A DNA stretch of 64,000 bases from Montifringilla adamsi (GCA_017590115.1 JAGGNK010010337.1:1734141-1798140), one strand, 5' to 3'; numbered from the stretch's first letter, positions 25,234 to 50,035 are shown. Notes: a model not told the origin generated them from the sequence alone. Translations and numbers: made by a program.

Positions 25234-26057
25234 CATCTCTGACAATGGAAAGATCAAATTCGTTTTTATATCACATGAAACAAAAACAGCTACAATTTTA
25301 GTTTTCCTTAATCCCTTACCCAGAAATACAAAGGAAGACACAATTTGTTTTCAAACATAATGTGAAATTTCTTAATAAGCTGAAATGCCTCAATCCAGAA
25401 TGAGCTCAGGTATTTGGCCATATCCTAAGAGTAGTAGTAATCATCCTGTAGCTGTTCTGGATTCAAAAAATAAATACAGTAGAATGTTTTGGCCACCGAA
25501 ATAAAACTGCAGCATAAATGAGAGATGAAAATTTTTGCTGACAATGAAATTCAGTGTAGGTTTCTTAAGGCTAGCTGAATACTCAAGTCTAATTTAACTG
25601 AGGGCAGAAACAAACAAACAAAAGAAAGCCAATCCACCCCTTTTTTTAAAAAGTATTCTCTATACTCCAATATAGGTCTCTGTAATAGCTAATGAAATGT
25701 CAGAAGTAAAAATAAATTAATTCACAAGAGACAACTTATGCATGACTTCAACACCTCGTCCTACATGGTTTTGTTTCATCTCCTTTGCGAATAAAACTCC
25801 ACAAGGTGCAAGCTCTGAAGGGAGAGAAGGAAGGAACTGTGGTATTAGAGAAGCAGCCTTAGTGTTTTGGTTTGAAGTCTGCCCCAGGATGACCGAGTCT
25901 TCTTCAAGAACTATTCTGCCAGCTTCTTGGACTAAGGCTATTCTGGTGACCACTTTTAGGACATGCACATATAAGGCTAGACCAATACCAGAAGTGATGT
26001 AAAATGATGGAAAGAAAAAAAATGATCTGGCAGTTGATAGCTTGGTTCTTGGGATTC
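25228..26057 (-). other. RRAS2: Probable RRAS2 3' UTR (end uncertain)
   Basis: This AT-rich, unique-looking sequence lies directly downstream of the RRAS2 stop. Reading leftward on the minus strand I find no AATAAA before 25,228. The first near-consensus polyadenylation hexamer I noticed is ATTAAA at 25,228-25,233. A further ATTAAA lies near 24,908 and an AATAAA near 23,704-23,709, so longer forms are possible. The end given is a candidate only. Confidence 0.4.
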
Positions 26058-35998
<9,941 letters not shown>

Positions 35999-36189
35999 TT
36001 AGACACACACAGGACACTCTCTGAGGGAGATGCTAAAACTGGACACTTGACACCATAAGGAAGGCGAGTGTGTTTATTCATGTACAACCATTTGGTTCTT
36101 CACCCAAAGATATCCAGTAATGGCTTTTCTATTCCTAGTAAATGCTCATAAATTGTAGACATTACCAGCAGAGTCACTGAGTTAACTGG

Positions 36190-36455
36190 ATTCCCACAGC
36201 CTTTCTAATATTTTCTAGACATTACTGGTAACTCCTAGGATTTCTCAGAAATCCCTAGAAATTTTCAGTTTCTATGGACTTCTAAGGTCTCTTGTAATTT
36301 CTCTCAACTTCTGGTAAGGTTTAGAAGTTCTTTGAAATTCTCAAGTTTACAAGACTTCCTCTCCTGATCCCAGATCCAGAGATTTCTAGGAAGTGCCAGG
36401 ACTTTCTCAGCTGTTTCTAGAATTCCCTAGCAGTTTTAGAACCATTTCTAGAAAC
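36190..36455. repeat. Degenerate TTTCTAGAA-type repeat in intron 1
   Basis: About 265 bases are filled with variants of TTTCTAGAAATTCC. They include perfect TTCTAGAA palindromes at 36,415-36,422 and 36,446-36,453, and variants such as TTTCTAGAC, CCTAGAAATTTTC and TTTCTAGGAAG. Spacing is irregular, as in an old decayed tandem array. TTCnnGAA pairs are also the building block of heat-shock elements. Confidence 0.6.
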
Positions 36456-39400
36456 AGCTCCACACAGCACAAGTAACACTTAGTTTGTTAGCCGAATGAA
36501 ATTTGTTGGAACATCCTTGTTCCCAGGATTTCTCTCCTGGTTTTAATGACTTTAAGCACTCACATCTCCAGACAGACAACCCCCAAAAGCAGAAAAAGCC
36601 ATGAAATGCCTGTGCCACCCATGGCCTAAGCACAAGGCTCCACCAGACACTGCCAGGCTGTTGCTTATCACCCAGACTGCAGAACAAAGCACGTTCTGGT
36701 ACATTTCTCTAGAGACTGGGTGATCTGGTACTGAATACTGGGTTAACAACACCATCAGAAGACAAGTTTAGCATTCAAAGGATGAACTTTTAGCTTGCAT
36801 GCAGTCATAGTAAACTTCACATAAAACTGAAGAAATCACATTGGCATAACAAATCTGAACCCTGATCGAATTCCTTCCCATCTATGCTCCCAGCAGGCAC
36901 TCGGTGCACAATTTGTGCAGAACTGCAGGTGTACCATGTGTACATTATTCAATTCTGTAAACCAGTAAGGAATTAGGAATGTTTTGAAACTACATATTGA
37001 CTCCTAGGAAGAAAAAAAAAACAAACAAGGGGGCTTTGCTGAAGCACCTTTCCCATCACACAAAATTAAAGATACCAACAAGACAACACTCTGCTCCTCT
37101 AAACTTACCAAAATCAAGTTGACAGATGTCACAGTTGGGAAAACAAACCAAAAAAAAAAGGGAGGGGAAAAAATAAGAACTGAAATCACAGCACCAGCCC
37201 ATTAACCTTCTCCAGACACACCACTGTCAGTGCAGAACACAGTTAACTCTGTTCCTTGCAGATAATTTCTGTGGCTGCATTTGCCCTTGTCCAGTTCAGG
37301 TGAGGAGCTGCTCATGAGGACAGCCTGCAGGACGCTGTTCTGACTGCCCCCAGCTGACCCCACCACTTGGACATGGCCATGCCATGTTTAGCAGCATTTA
37401 GGACAGGGGTTCCCCAGCAGAGCTCATGGGCTGAGCTGCAGCTCCCTTGCTGGGAGCAGCACATCACCAGCTGTGGCACACTCGACCAGCTGTGGGTGCT
37501 ATATATAACCTGTGCTCATATACCACAGCCATCGTGCAGTTGGCTGCAGGAGGAGGTTGTACAGGTTGCTGTTGATCTGTTCATTCAGAGCTGGCACCAC
37601 ACTAAAAAACTGCTGCCCCCAGAGCAGAGACCCTGAGCAGCTCCTTTGCATTTCAAGCAGACATCAGTGTCCTCTCAGGATACACCTACACAGCAGTCAC
37701 AGCCTTTCTGCATTGATGCACCCAGGCTGAACAGTCACCCTGCTTCAAACCCACCCACACCAATCAAAACAAACAAACAAAAACCCCTAACAAACCCTCT
37801 ACCACTAAAAAAATTCCAGTAAACCAGCAGGCATGGGATCCTACATGCAACACACAGCCGAAGTGCCTATCTATAGGCAGCAGAACACTCACCTCAGAAC
37901 AAGCAGTTCTTTCAACTACAACTCATCCCTTTACCTTGCTTTCCTTTAAGATTTAAAGAGGAAAAAAAATCAGCCTTCAAAACTGTCCTCTGTCTTTTCT
38001 TTTGCTTGTATCCATGACTCAAAACATGCTATCCAGGAGCTTAGGAAGAGACTTTGAGGAATGAATTTACATGAACTGTAAATAAGGTCTCAATTCTTCT
38101 GTGGCCTTTAACAAACCTTGAAAGATGGATGAGAAACTTACATGAACATACAGATGGATAAATAAAATCACTTACAGAATCTGACATTAAAGGGATGATC
38201 ACAAAGAAGGGAATTTAAGTCCTATATTTCATTAAGGAAACAAAGTGATATTTATAAAAAAGCATTAGGTTACTAAACCATGGAGGATAAAGCCTGCGTT
38301 CTGAAATTACTCCCTATCCCTCTCAGCTTCAGCTTTCATTCCTCCATCCTGCAGAATTCAAAGTTACTGTCTGAACCTTTACATCTACAAAATGGTAAAG
38401 GACAGCAGCTTTTAAATAAAAGGCAGATTTTGGAATCAATTTATTTTGCTCTCATGAATCAGTATTAGCAGAACACCTAAAGCAGCAAGTTTCTATCCAG
38501 CAAGTATTTTTCGCTAAGAGAGTTCAGAAAAAGAAAGCCATAATGATCTCAGATGGATTCTTCTTATTTTCCTCATTATCTGTCCAAGGGCCAACAACTA
38601 CAGCACGTTCTGTAATCTGCAGGGCATTTCTGTGATTCCCTCCACCCTTTTTAGTTTGCTTCTTTTTTAATTTAAAAACGCCAACTATACACAACGCAAG
38701 ATTGCAAGACTAGGTACTGAAACATGGAACATGGTTCCTCCCTCAAAAAAGGAAACAAGATTAAGTCACCCTGATCCAGCATCAGCCACATGTCAAATTC
38801 AGAATGAGCAGATGCCACAGATGCCCCATGTAACAATTGCTCTACAAGTATTTTCTTCCCTCCCATGGAGCTGCACTGCCAAATCTGCTGTCACAGCCAC
38901 TACAGGAGAGGCTTGCATAGCAATTAGTGCTGTGGTTTACCTCCAGGCACTGGGCAAGACTTATGTGCCTGAAACAGCTGCTGGTTTTAAAGGAGCCTTC
39001 CCGAATTGCACTGGGACTATGTGCTGCAGGACACACAACAACCACAGCTTGCAGGCCTTATTCAGTCTGGGTTGATTTACAAAAAAAATAGATGTAGCAG
39101 ACACAGTATTCATCACTTTGAGCAGAAATGGACCTTCCTGCTGCAGTTCAGGCAGTGTTTAAAGAATTAAGGCATGGCAGAGCATATCCTGAAATGTCCC
39201 ATGAGGCCATCCCTTTGCTCCTGAGCGCTGTCTGGGCAAGGTGCCTGCTACCCCAGCAAGCCCAAGACCCTACACCAGCATGAATAACTTTGTAGAGGTC
39301 AAGGAGTTTGTGGCAGAACTGCTTAAAAGCCTAAGAGGAGCAAATTCCAGCAGACACAAACCACTGACAACCTACTGGTTTCGAACTGGTGCCAAGTCTA

Positions 39401-42400
39401 GACAAACCAGAGGAGCAAGCACATCCCAGAGTGCTGGAACACCCAGGCCTCCCTAGCGCTGGGTGTTTTATGAAAGCTGTGCAAGCCCTAACACCTCAGA
39501 GCAGCCACCCTGCCAGGCTACAGCAGTCCCAGGAAGCACAGCAGGAGCCTGGGATGAGAGCTGGCATGGAACACACGGCATGGCTCTCTAGGGTGGCCCA
39601 GCACAGTCCAGGGTGTCAGATCCTCTCTTCTAGGAGCCATTGAGCTTCTCTGACAAATCCAAAGAGCCACGACTCATTCAGCTGGCTCCACTGCAGCTGG
39701 CCGCTGCCTGCAGGAAATAATTAGAAGCAGTTAAATTTCTTCTAAGGAGATAGTAACTTGAACAGGCTCTCCTGTTACACCACTCCCTTAATCACCAGCA
39801 AAATCAAAGCTCTTTCCACCCGTCTCCTAGAAGGGAAACGAGAAGTTGAGCCCAGTAGTCTCATCAACCATTCCATTTACCCAGAATATTATGCAACAGG
39901 TTTTCTAGGTTTTCTCTTTCTAAGACTGCTGAGGCAATCAAGCCCAGAGATGGGAAAGCCCGCTGCCAAAGACTTTTGCAAAGGGGCAAAAAAAAACCCA
40001 AAAGAGTATAAAAATCCCCATTGCCACACTACCTACATCACTCAGAGCTGGGGAACCCACCACTAAAATCCCTTCTTATGTACACACTCATCATCTTAAA
40101 ATGCATTTCAAATGATCTGACCTTCACAGGAGTTTCTATTTGCAGTGCATGGAAACAATGACACTATACAGAATACTGCTCTAGCAGTGTTTGTTTTAGG
40201 CAATAGCAATCCCTAAATCAGTGTTTCAATCACTCAGGTCGTTTGGTAAGGAGGAGATATGAAAACCTGCTCTTAAGCTTATCCTCTTCCTCCATTTATT
40301 TGTTGCCTTTAATTCACATAAAGAAATTCCTCCATTAGCTGACAAGCTTGAGTCCCACTCCATAAATTAATAAAAATGACTAAGAAAAGACACCTTTGAT
40401 GGAAAACCTCAGAGCCAATTCACAGCTCTTACACTGCTTTTCACATTTACCCTTCATAAAGTAATAAGGAGTCCACAAAATGAAAAGTCAGGAGATAATT
40501 TTCTTTTGCACTTTTATGTTTTAGGGTGGGAGAGAAGTAGGATGTTGATGGGAAGCTGCCTCTCTAAGCTGCAGTCCAGAGGCTGGCTGCAGAACATTCA
40601 TCCCTTTCCCGTTACACCAAGCTGGAAGGCCGTGCAATGAAAGGCAGCCCAGCACAGCGAGAGCACACCACCACTATGAGTAAGTTAAGGGAGAGGTACA
40701 TGCCAAAATATATATTCATCCTTGCTGTCTCTATAATCTCCATCTGTATTTACTAAACATACACATAATGTTTCAAAGAGCCACTGGTTGGTTATTTAAA
40801 TTTTTTCCACATGTTTTAAGTTTTTGGTTCAAACCCAGTAAAGGCAAGGAAATAGAAGGGTTTCCACCCTCCAGCCACAGTTACAGATCAGCTCAGGATT
40901 TAAATAAGCATCTGCAATTTGAGCATTGCAAACAGCCCAAAAATCTTCCCTAGCTATAATTTTTTATGCTAGAACTTAAAACAAATATGTGTAGCATCCA
41001 CCAACACCAAAGCTTTAACTTGAGACTTGAATACATTCCCAGATAAACGAATGTAAGATCCCAAGACATTCCTGTGCTGTGCTCCTTGACCGAGTATTTC
41101 TTCTGGCAGTCTCTCCTTTACCTGCCTTTTAGACTATCATCTCTTCTCTAGGTTTTACCTCATTTCCCCTGGACTTCACCAAGAACACGTCTGCTCTTGA
41201 CCCACTCAACCAATGTGAAGCCCAGTTCATCCCCTGCACTGCCAGGTCTTCACTGTGGGCATACAACAAACAGCAGCACCAGCTACAGCCCTATCACACA
41301 CCAACCACACCGATTACATCAGAAATATTTGACCCAGAAAGACAGACACCTAAGTTCTCTTCATTTAAATTACTATTTCCAGCATTAGTTCCAAGCCATA
41401 GACAAAGCCAGTGCCACAGGTTAAGACCAGAGCTCCAGTGCCATGGCCAGTTAGTAGGGCCAAAAGTGGACACCTTTCTCTTTGAGGTACTTGGCTACAC
41501 CATAAAAGCCTTCCCAGACCATGAATTAGGATCTAAATGACTGACAGCATGACTCAGTTTGCAGCTTCCATTGTTTTCCCTACCATGACATCTTACAGCC
41601 TTTGCCATCAACTCTTCCACCCAAGAGTGGCAGAGCAGCCAAGTCTGTACTAAAGACACAGTGAGACACTGTGCCCTCCTCCAGCTTGCAAAGGAAGTGA
41701 GAGACCATTTCTAGGAGTTCTAATTTATGTTCCTGTCTCTGGAGGAGGAAGCAGACAGATTCTTTGTCACCACAGGCAACTTACTAGAGGATGGGTGACA
41801 GTAACCTGTCACCTTGCCCAAGCACTGTGCTGCCCTGGTCCAGAGCTAACCTGCCCAGCAGAAGGGGCAAACAGGCAAAGCACCAGCTCAGGGCCCCAGC
41901 ACCTCAAGGGATTAAAAGAACCTCCTTTCACAGCACAAAGGAGAAGTCATTCCTTTACAGTACATGAGTTGGCTGGCTAGAAAACAAGGAAAACATGCAG
42001 TAAAAAAACCCTGACTTCTAGAAGCAAACATAAACCCAGACTGCATTCCAGAATAAAGGAACAGACAGAGCAAAACACACGAATTTAGCATTTCGCAGAG
42101 CCCCAAGCACTTGGGTCACAGAAAAACCCAAACAAACTAAAAGCACACCACTCATCAGAGAGTCTCTGACAAGCTTGTTCCAATAGCAAACACACACCTC
42201 CCCAAGAGCAGGTGCTTCACTAGCACCCACTATTTCCAGACAGGTTTAATTGGTTGGTGCTGGAAAAGCAGGAGGTGGATGCTGTTGGTGTTGATGACAA
42301 GTCTGCCACCTCTGCAAAGGTTTTGTGCAGTGCCCAAAGCAGTACCCGAAAAGGACTGCAGGAGGTACCCACAGGAAGCCAGCACCACTACAAACACAAA

Positions 42401-45400
42401 TGCTCAGGACTGCACTCAGCTTTGCAGAATGAGGGCAAATATTTTGGTGTTGAATGTTGCGACAATAGGAGACCAAAGGTCTAGAATTATCCTGATAAAG
42501 GCCAGACTAAAGAAACAATTATTAGAAAACTGCCTCATGCTACAGAAGGCTAAGTGTGTCATCATCCAATCATCCTATATTCCTACAAATCTTTAAGAGG
42601 TTCTTTCTTTTAATTATACAAACAATAAGAGCACCCATTCCTTTCTTCCAAGAAATATAAATTAAAAGATAGTCAGTGCTAGCAAGTAATCAATAATGCT
42701 TCCCTCAATTTGCACTACTTCCCACTGCCCTAATGTGTACTGTCAGCATTGTTATGGTTGTCCAGGGAAACAGATGTCATCTGTAACTTCAATTACTGCC
42801 ATTACCCAGTGATGTGAAACACTTCATCTCATGAAGTCACAAAGACAGAAGAGGATTAAGCTGAAGGAAGTTATAGTGAAAGATGGCATGAGACGTGTAC
42901 AAGCTAAGCCCTTTGGAAATTCATACACAAGCTGAAAATTTTTATTTGTTCCTGAAAAAATAGCAACACGCATATATATAATACCAAACTATGATTAAGT
43001 ACATGCTTAATCAAACATTAACAGTTCTACCAAAGAAGAAAATAATAATGGAAAATGCAAAGTTGTTGTATAAGCCATGGCAGCCTTAGAGTACATCCAT
43101 TAGATTACTCCCCTGCCAACATACAACTGGAAGACAGAAGAGAGTAGGATACAGAAATAAACACTTGACTTGGTTAAGCAGAGGTAAGTCTCCTCCTTAA
43201 ATTTTTTGTGCAACGCAAGGATTGTCAAAAGCTGTGCTTAACCTGTAAACACTAAAAGTGTGAGTCCTATTACACACCACAGACTCTTCTGTCCCTCTCT
43301 CTACAGGGACACTGATCACTGAGTGAGCACATCAGAAGAAGAAAACTCCTAAGAAAACTCTGTTCAGTGCATGGGCATACTTAAGGCACACAGCTAAATA
43401 TAACATGGCTCTCTTCTGTTTGGGCTTTGTTCTGCTCACTACCCAGAATACCTAATAACAAAACTGGTTTTGCATCCCTCACAGGTGTGGGGAAAGAGGA
43501 GCTAGGATGGGGGGGCAAGGGGGAAGGGGCATGGAAGGTAAAGTATCTTCAGTTTGAATGTTTACACATAAATCTGTCTATGCACTTTTAGTTTTTGCAT
43601 TTCCTAAATCAACACTTGGATTTTGTATCCATTAACACACTCATTTCCAGTGATATTTCTCCAGATAGCTGCATGCTAGGAAGTTTCAGATTTCATCCAA
43701 AGTTAAGCAGGACTGACTTGTGTGACAGATTTAGAAACCAGATTGGTTCTGGAGCATCAACTTATTCTGCAGTCAAGTAGTGGACGAAGACTCAGGAATA
43801 TGAAAGACTGAAATCAAACTGACTTTAGTGCACTGACAGGGAACATCCATCAGCTCTTACACATTTCAACATGCCTAAAAAACTGTCTGCTAGTTTTTGC
43901 TTTTCCCCTAACTGCTACTTAAAAAAAAAAGCAGCTTTACCTTCTCCAACCCCACCCTTTTTTTCCTCCCTGGCACCTAAGGCATGGCTGGCAAAATAGC
44001 TTGGGTTTACAGGTAGAAATCTGGAGAGTGTAACTGCTAAAGAAGTAATTACAAGATCCAGTGAAAAAAAAAATAAACCCATCTACAGTAGATTTGCTTG
44101 GGGAAAACAAGGTGTCTTTGCCACTTTGACTAAGACAGCCTTTCAGTGCATGTTCAAGTCATAGAATTGAATGATTTCTATGTCAAGAAAATTTCTTTAA
44201 AATTAATAATATTCCAGAATATTCATTTTTTGAACGAATAATTCAAGAATAAATTAAAACAATTTTTCTGAAAAGTTACATGCCCTTTTGCTAACATACT
44301 GCCAAGCTTAAACACACCATCAGATGCCAGTACAGTCTCAGCTTGAGAAACTTAAATGCCTTTTCCAATCTAAAGGATTCTAAGATTCAAATTATGGGTG
44401 CTGGCTACATGACCATCATGTGAATACTGATGACAGTGGGTTTTCTTTTCATACATGTTTTGCAGTGCAGGTGAACATCTTTTAAAATATTAACTTCCTT
44501 AAAAAACAGCAGATTGATACTTTTTAAAGACCTTTTAAACTCAATCTGCACTGTGTTCAGGTGTCCTTTCAGTTCCCAGCTTACAGCTCTCCCCATGGGA
44601 CAGCAACTTGGTATTAACAACTCACCAGCCTGTGAACATTCCCTCCAATTTATAATTCTCAAAAATCAAACCACACCAAACACACTCACTCAGACACCTG
44701 GTTTAGGCAATACGTGCACTAAACTTTGGCCTCTGGAGTACTTCCCAGTGGTGCAGTTTTCATTGCTCAGGATCAGAGAAGGTGCACTTTCACTGTCTGA
44801 GAAGGCTTCTTTGTAATGCCTTCAGTTAATGCCCTTTAATGCCAGTAAGCACCTACAGAGCTCTTTGAAGGCAGCTCTGCAATTTCTCAAGTTGAAACAT
44901 GTCTGACTGTAAAGCATATTCTATACTGCAAGCTTAGTTGAGCCTTGATTTAATTTAATTTCATTTTTGTTTTACAGTAAGTATGTGCAGGAACTATGGA
45001 CACACCAGGTACTTCACCTTCCTCATCTCAACCACTCGTAATTCAAGGAATGTTTAAAACATTCAAGACACACCATCTTTATATCCAGAAAGTTTTATCA
45101 TGTTTAGATAGCTTTCAAACTAGCAGCTAACACATGCTCTTCATTATGAACTCAAGGTTTTTCTCAAGAAAGCAGTAATTTTTTTTTTTTAAAGTACATA
45201 TCTGATTTTAGGACTGTGTATAACCAAACTTCAGCTGCAAGAGAAAAAGTAAGGTTGCTTCAAAAATCCCCTGGTGAGGCAAAAGTAATAGAATACATTT
45301 TCCTCATACACATGAAATCATTAGAACACCTCAAGACATGCAGTGTAAATAAGAGATTTTGCTTTATAAACTAAGTACAGTAACTGGAGAAGACTTAGTC

Positions 45401-48400
45401 AATTAAAATCTCTCTTCACTTCTGTAATTTAGATGTAACTATACCACAGTCAGCAACAGGCTTCAGCTGAGTGGCTCCAAGGAGACCCATGTTTAGGGCA
45501 TTTTCAGTCTATTAACAAAGAAGCCACTTCATAACTCTGATCAACTTGGACTTTTCAAATTGTCTAGCTTAGGTTATGGACATTTGGAGCCAGACAATTA
45601 CATTAATTAAATTAATTAAAGTAAGAAGTTTTTCTAGCCCAACAAGCCAGTGAAAGAAAGCTGCACTCCAGCAACTCTAACCCCTATTTCACATTTTAAG
45701 TACCTGAAAATGTTTGATCCCTGGGACTCCACAGCAAGCCAAGATCAAAACTTTCTGAAGTTAACACCTTTCTTATTCTGACTCCATTCATCAGAAAGAG
45801 TCAGGTAGAAAGCCTGAGGAAGGTAAATTCTCCACATTCTTCCTCTTAAAACATTTGTTAAACATGGAGATACCATCAGGTTGACTAGCCCACTAAACCC
45901 AGAGCCTACAGTTTTCTAGAATGAGTCAAGCTAGGATTAAATATTTATAAGATAGTATTTCATTCTACAATTAAACTACAGCAACTTCCTAATGAAGGAG
46001 GGAGGGTTTATCATCCCCAGTCCTGACATTGCACTGTAATTCCCTGCTGCCTTCAGGATGATCAAGAGATCAGAAAGTTCAAATTGCCACATAAAAATTA
46101 TAAAAATCCCTCATCCAAATAAATACTAGCCATGCAAACCATATTTACATGTCCAGGCACCTTAATAGAGTTCACATAATATCACTTAGAGATCCCTTTT
46201 GGCCCAACTTCAATATATTAAATTACTTTATTAATACACAAATTGCTCAAATATGTAAATGCTAAACAGGGACTGAACCCAAGAATAAAAGCTTCCAGAA
46301 GTTTTGACATACCACTTGTTCTGCTGGGAAGCAAAAACCTTGAAGTGACTCTTTCAGACCCAGTAATACATTTTATTTACACTGCCAGATCATTGTAGAC
46401 ATTGATAGCAATGCACTAGTTCCTGTCCTGTAGAGTTTTTTCTATTACCAGTAAATTCCATGGAATTTTTCAACACCAGCTTGGACAATATCCAACACAA
46501 TAACACTTAGTTTCATTAGCAAAGTCTGGAGTGCTTTATTTTTCAAAGATTTGTTGACTGATCATTAAAAGCTAATTATTTAGGAAAAAGCTATAAAATA
46601 GCACTTCTATCTAATAAGAACTATTGCTTCAAGAAGATAAGCACAGCTCTAATAGCTTTATTTGCCCAAATTACATATTTATTCAACTCCAACCTTTTGG
46701 CCTTAGATTAGACTGTCTAGACTAATTTTGCAGACTACAGACAATTACTATTATCTTTAAGTTTGGAAAGTGTCATAACCAGAAGTGTCAAGAATGCTGA
46801 AATTACAGCTGTGTAAGTGTTATTTAGCCATCTATTTTCATTAGCAAGGCTAATAATTACTAGCCTTTCCCCCAGATCCTCACCCAACTCAGTGAAACAC
46901 ATAGCAGTTACCCTGGAGCATGAGAATTTAAAATGATAATTAAATAATTGGTTGCCTACCCATGAAACAATGGACTCCTTCAAAGTGTGTTAATCATTCA
47001 GGAGTGCCAGCATCAGAGGCTGCATGGTGCATATATTATAATGGTAAGATGTGCTGCAAAATTAATTAAAATAAAACCACACTGGGTAACTTTCCTTTAG
47101 AAAAGGGTGTCTGAACAGCTTGCAGGTGACAAGCCACCAACAAGAAATTCATGCTAAAAACTCCAACAGCAAAACCATACTAAACACACACTTCTAACAT
47201 ATCAATTTCTAAAGTTTTCCACACACCACAGTGACGGGCATGAAAGCCAGGCTGATTAACCCAAGGCCCACTGGTCCCATGCTGCAGGCCCAGCAGCTCA
47301 GTAGCCAGGGGTTTTTTGCACATCCATATCAGTCACTCACACTGTATTTTAAGATGAAAATGTGCTTTCCTCCACCTAAAACCATTTCTCAGAAGCTTGT
47401 GACTAAGCAGCAAAACCTCAGAAAGAAGGAGAATTTGCACTGGTCAATAGGTGTTTTTTTCTATGTCATCTCTACTTTCAGATTTGGCTGCTCTGAGCCC
47501 GGCAGCACACAGGCTCCCACGGGGACCGGGGGAAAACAAAGCACTTCACAGCACTCTCTCCCAACCAGCAAAAAGCTCCATAACCTTCGTGTCCCCTCTG
47601 CCAAGTGAAGTTTTTCAAGAGATTCAAATTTCACCATCTGATTTTTAACCCAGAGACATCAAGGAGAAGCGCTCACAACCTCAGTTTGGGATTTAGAGCC
47701 AAAAAACAAATGTCTTAAGAGTATCTTTTTATCGTGGCTCTAACCTAAGGTGTCAGGTTAACACACCTGATTGTGAGAGTGGAAAGGAAGGAAGGGGATC
47801 TCTTGCAAGGTGGGGCAGGCTGCGTAAGCCTTTTCTCACTAGGGACAGCATGTTCAGACCTTCCTGGCACTGAAGTCTTTGTTTTGTTCCGCTGCTTGGG
47901 CACGGTGTTCAACAGGTCTGATTCTGACAGATGGGAAGAAAAAGAACCCAGATTTATCCATTGTAAACTGAATTTAGCAAAGCAACGTGGTAAGTCACTC
48001 CATCTTTGGAGCAAGATGAAGAAATCCTACCCCATGTGAGCAAGGAGATCCCCAACACAGCTATCTCAGTGAGGCAGGCTGACCTGAGATCATGATGAGA
48101 CGTGATGCCTGTCAGAAAGCACGAGTATGTTAAACACAGGCTAGTCCCACAGATGTGTGAACACTACTGCTTCAGAAATAATTGTTCAAATTAATAGCAC
48201 TATCCTCAAAATACCAGTTTTCTGGAAGAACTAAAGCTTAGAAATCAAACACAAGGGTGCAAGAGCCTGCAGAGCAGACCAGTGTAACTGAAGCAAAGCT
48301 TCAGCCAGACAAACCACTTTGGAAAACAGCAACGCAGAGTATTTTCCATCACAGACACCAGGGGAGTACAACGCTTTCCTTTCCAGCCTAATCAGTGCTT

Positions 48401-49914
48401 GCAGAGAAGTTTAATCTCAATGTCCTTGAAGAATGTCTTCATAGTCTCTCTCACTACCAGCAGCAGCAGCAGATTTCAAGATCAAAGGTTATTACTCCTT
48501 CCCATCTGACAACAGCGTAATTCAGCCTGGTTTTCTCATCAAGTGGCTGAGGCACAGTACAGCACATGAGGATTGTTTACAACAGGCTGTGCAGCACTTC
48601 ATTTCTGACTCTTCAGAAGCAAAGCCATGTCTACTGGAACTTCTACAATACAGGCAGACAGCTGAAGTTCTTAGAAGAAACACAAGAGGTAAAAGAGAGA
48701 GTTTTATCCTTAATATAAATAAAAACAACAAGGAAACCCAAACCACCAGACTCATGGTTAGGAAGACAGAATTTACGGCTCCACTCCATGTTTTGCAGCA
48801 GCGTCCCACAAGTCAACCCAAACATGCTGTCCTGCAGCATCTCCAGATCCTGCACTTCAGGGGCACAAGGTTACTCAATGAGATCACTTTTAAATCAGCA
48901 CATTTACACAGTGACACATGAAGCCTATGTGCAACCCTAACATTGTCTATGCCCCTCCTTCAGAATCCACACTCCTTTATACTCAGCAGAAGAGTATCAA
49001 ACAGAACAGTACCTATTTTCCCCAAGTTATTTTACAGTGTGCATGAAGTCCCATCAAAATCAGAATCACAGAAAAGCAAGGGGGAGATGCTGTCTGGGCA
49101 GAGGATGCTTTCCTGGCCAAAGATGCATGGATGGCCATCCTTTTGTTCCACCAAGCAAGCTCCACACACAGGCCCACCCCAGCAGCATGGCAGATACGAG
49201 CCAAATCATTCATAACTGGAATATTCACTAGGGAGCTTACAGAGGCAAGTGCTTGAGTAGCATTATCCTCCCAATTAGTCAAGACTTTAAAAGCACAATG
49301 TGACCAATATTGTCACAACTCACATAAAGGGAAATGTGCACACAGTCAAATTCCAGGAGTCAGAAACTACAGAGTGGTTTTACCATTGCTGATCCTGACC
49401 TGAGTATGATTTCATAGCACAGAACTGGTTATAAGCACTGTCTTGCTAAATTAGCTTGTTAGCAGATCTACAGGGAAAAGGAAGAGATCCTAAAGCTCCA
49501 GTAAGCACAATTAAAATGCTCTTAGCAGTGCCAGAATGTTCAGCCTCAGCAACTTCAGATGTCAAAGGACTGTCAGATAGAAACACATTTATGTCCTTAA
49601 ATGTTATTAAAAATGCTTCTGACCTTAGTAGCCAGTCTACATATTTTACGATTTCCATCTAAAAAAACCTTATTTACCAGCAAAACATGTAGTTGTACTA
49701 AAACCAACCACAGTGTTTCCTCCCATTCGCCTATGCACCTGCGGGTGTAGTACCACTCTTAGTCAGCATCACCCCACTCACAGGGCAGGGAAACAAGTAG
49801 AAATCTCAGAGGGAGTTTAGTTTTTACTTTGAATTATCACAGACACTGCATGGAATAGAAAAAGATGGAGACAACTAACATTCATTAATATCTGTGGCAT
49901 TGATGTTAATGTTA
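36456..49914. other. Intron 1 interior, no gene seen
   Basis: This is unique sequence with short random ORFs only. A GC-shifted block at about 37,230-37,730 contains TATATAACC near 37,500 and may be an old LTR. Another relatively GC-rich block lies at about 39,180-39,660. No P-loop exon, CpG island or RNA gene was recognised. Confidence 0.45.
37230..37730 (+). mobile_element. Possible old LTR-like insertion
   Basis: This roughly 500-bp block is richer in GC than its AT-rich surroundings, with GCTATATATAACC (37,499-37,511) placed as an LTR TATA box would be and a GCTGCAGG-rich body. Boundaries, TG...CA ends and a target duplication could not be established, so this is weakly supported. Confidence 0.18.
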
Positions 49915-50035
49915 AGAATGTTCAAAAAAAGACTGGATGAGGCACTTAGTGCCATGTTCTAGGTAATATGGTGGTGATCAAAGGTTGGACCTGATGATCT
50001 CAGAGGTCTTTTCCAGTCCAACTGATTCTGCGGTT
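49915..50035 (+). mobile_element. CR1 LINE 3' end fragment
   Basis: The sequence AAAAGACTGGATGAGGCAC, then TTAGTGCCATG, then GGTTGGACCTGATGATCTC, AGAGGTCTTTTCCAGTCCAA and a GATTCTGCGG end is the well-known sense CR1 3' terminus with a decayed ATTCTGTG tail. It lies opposite to RRAS2. Confidence 0.88.
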
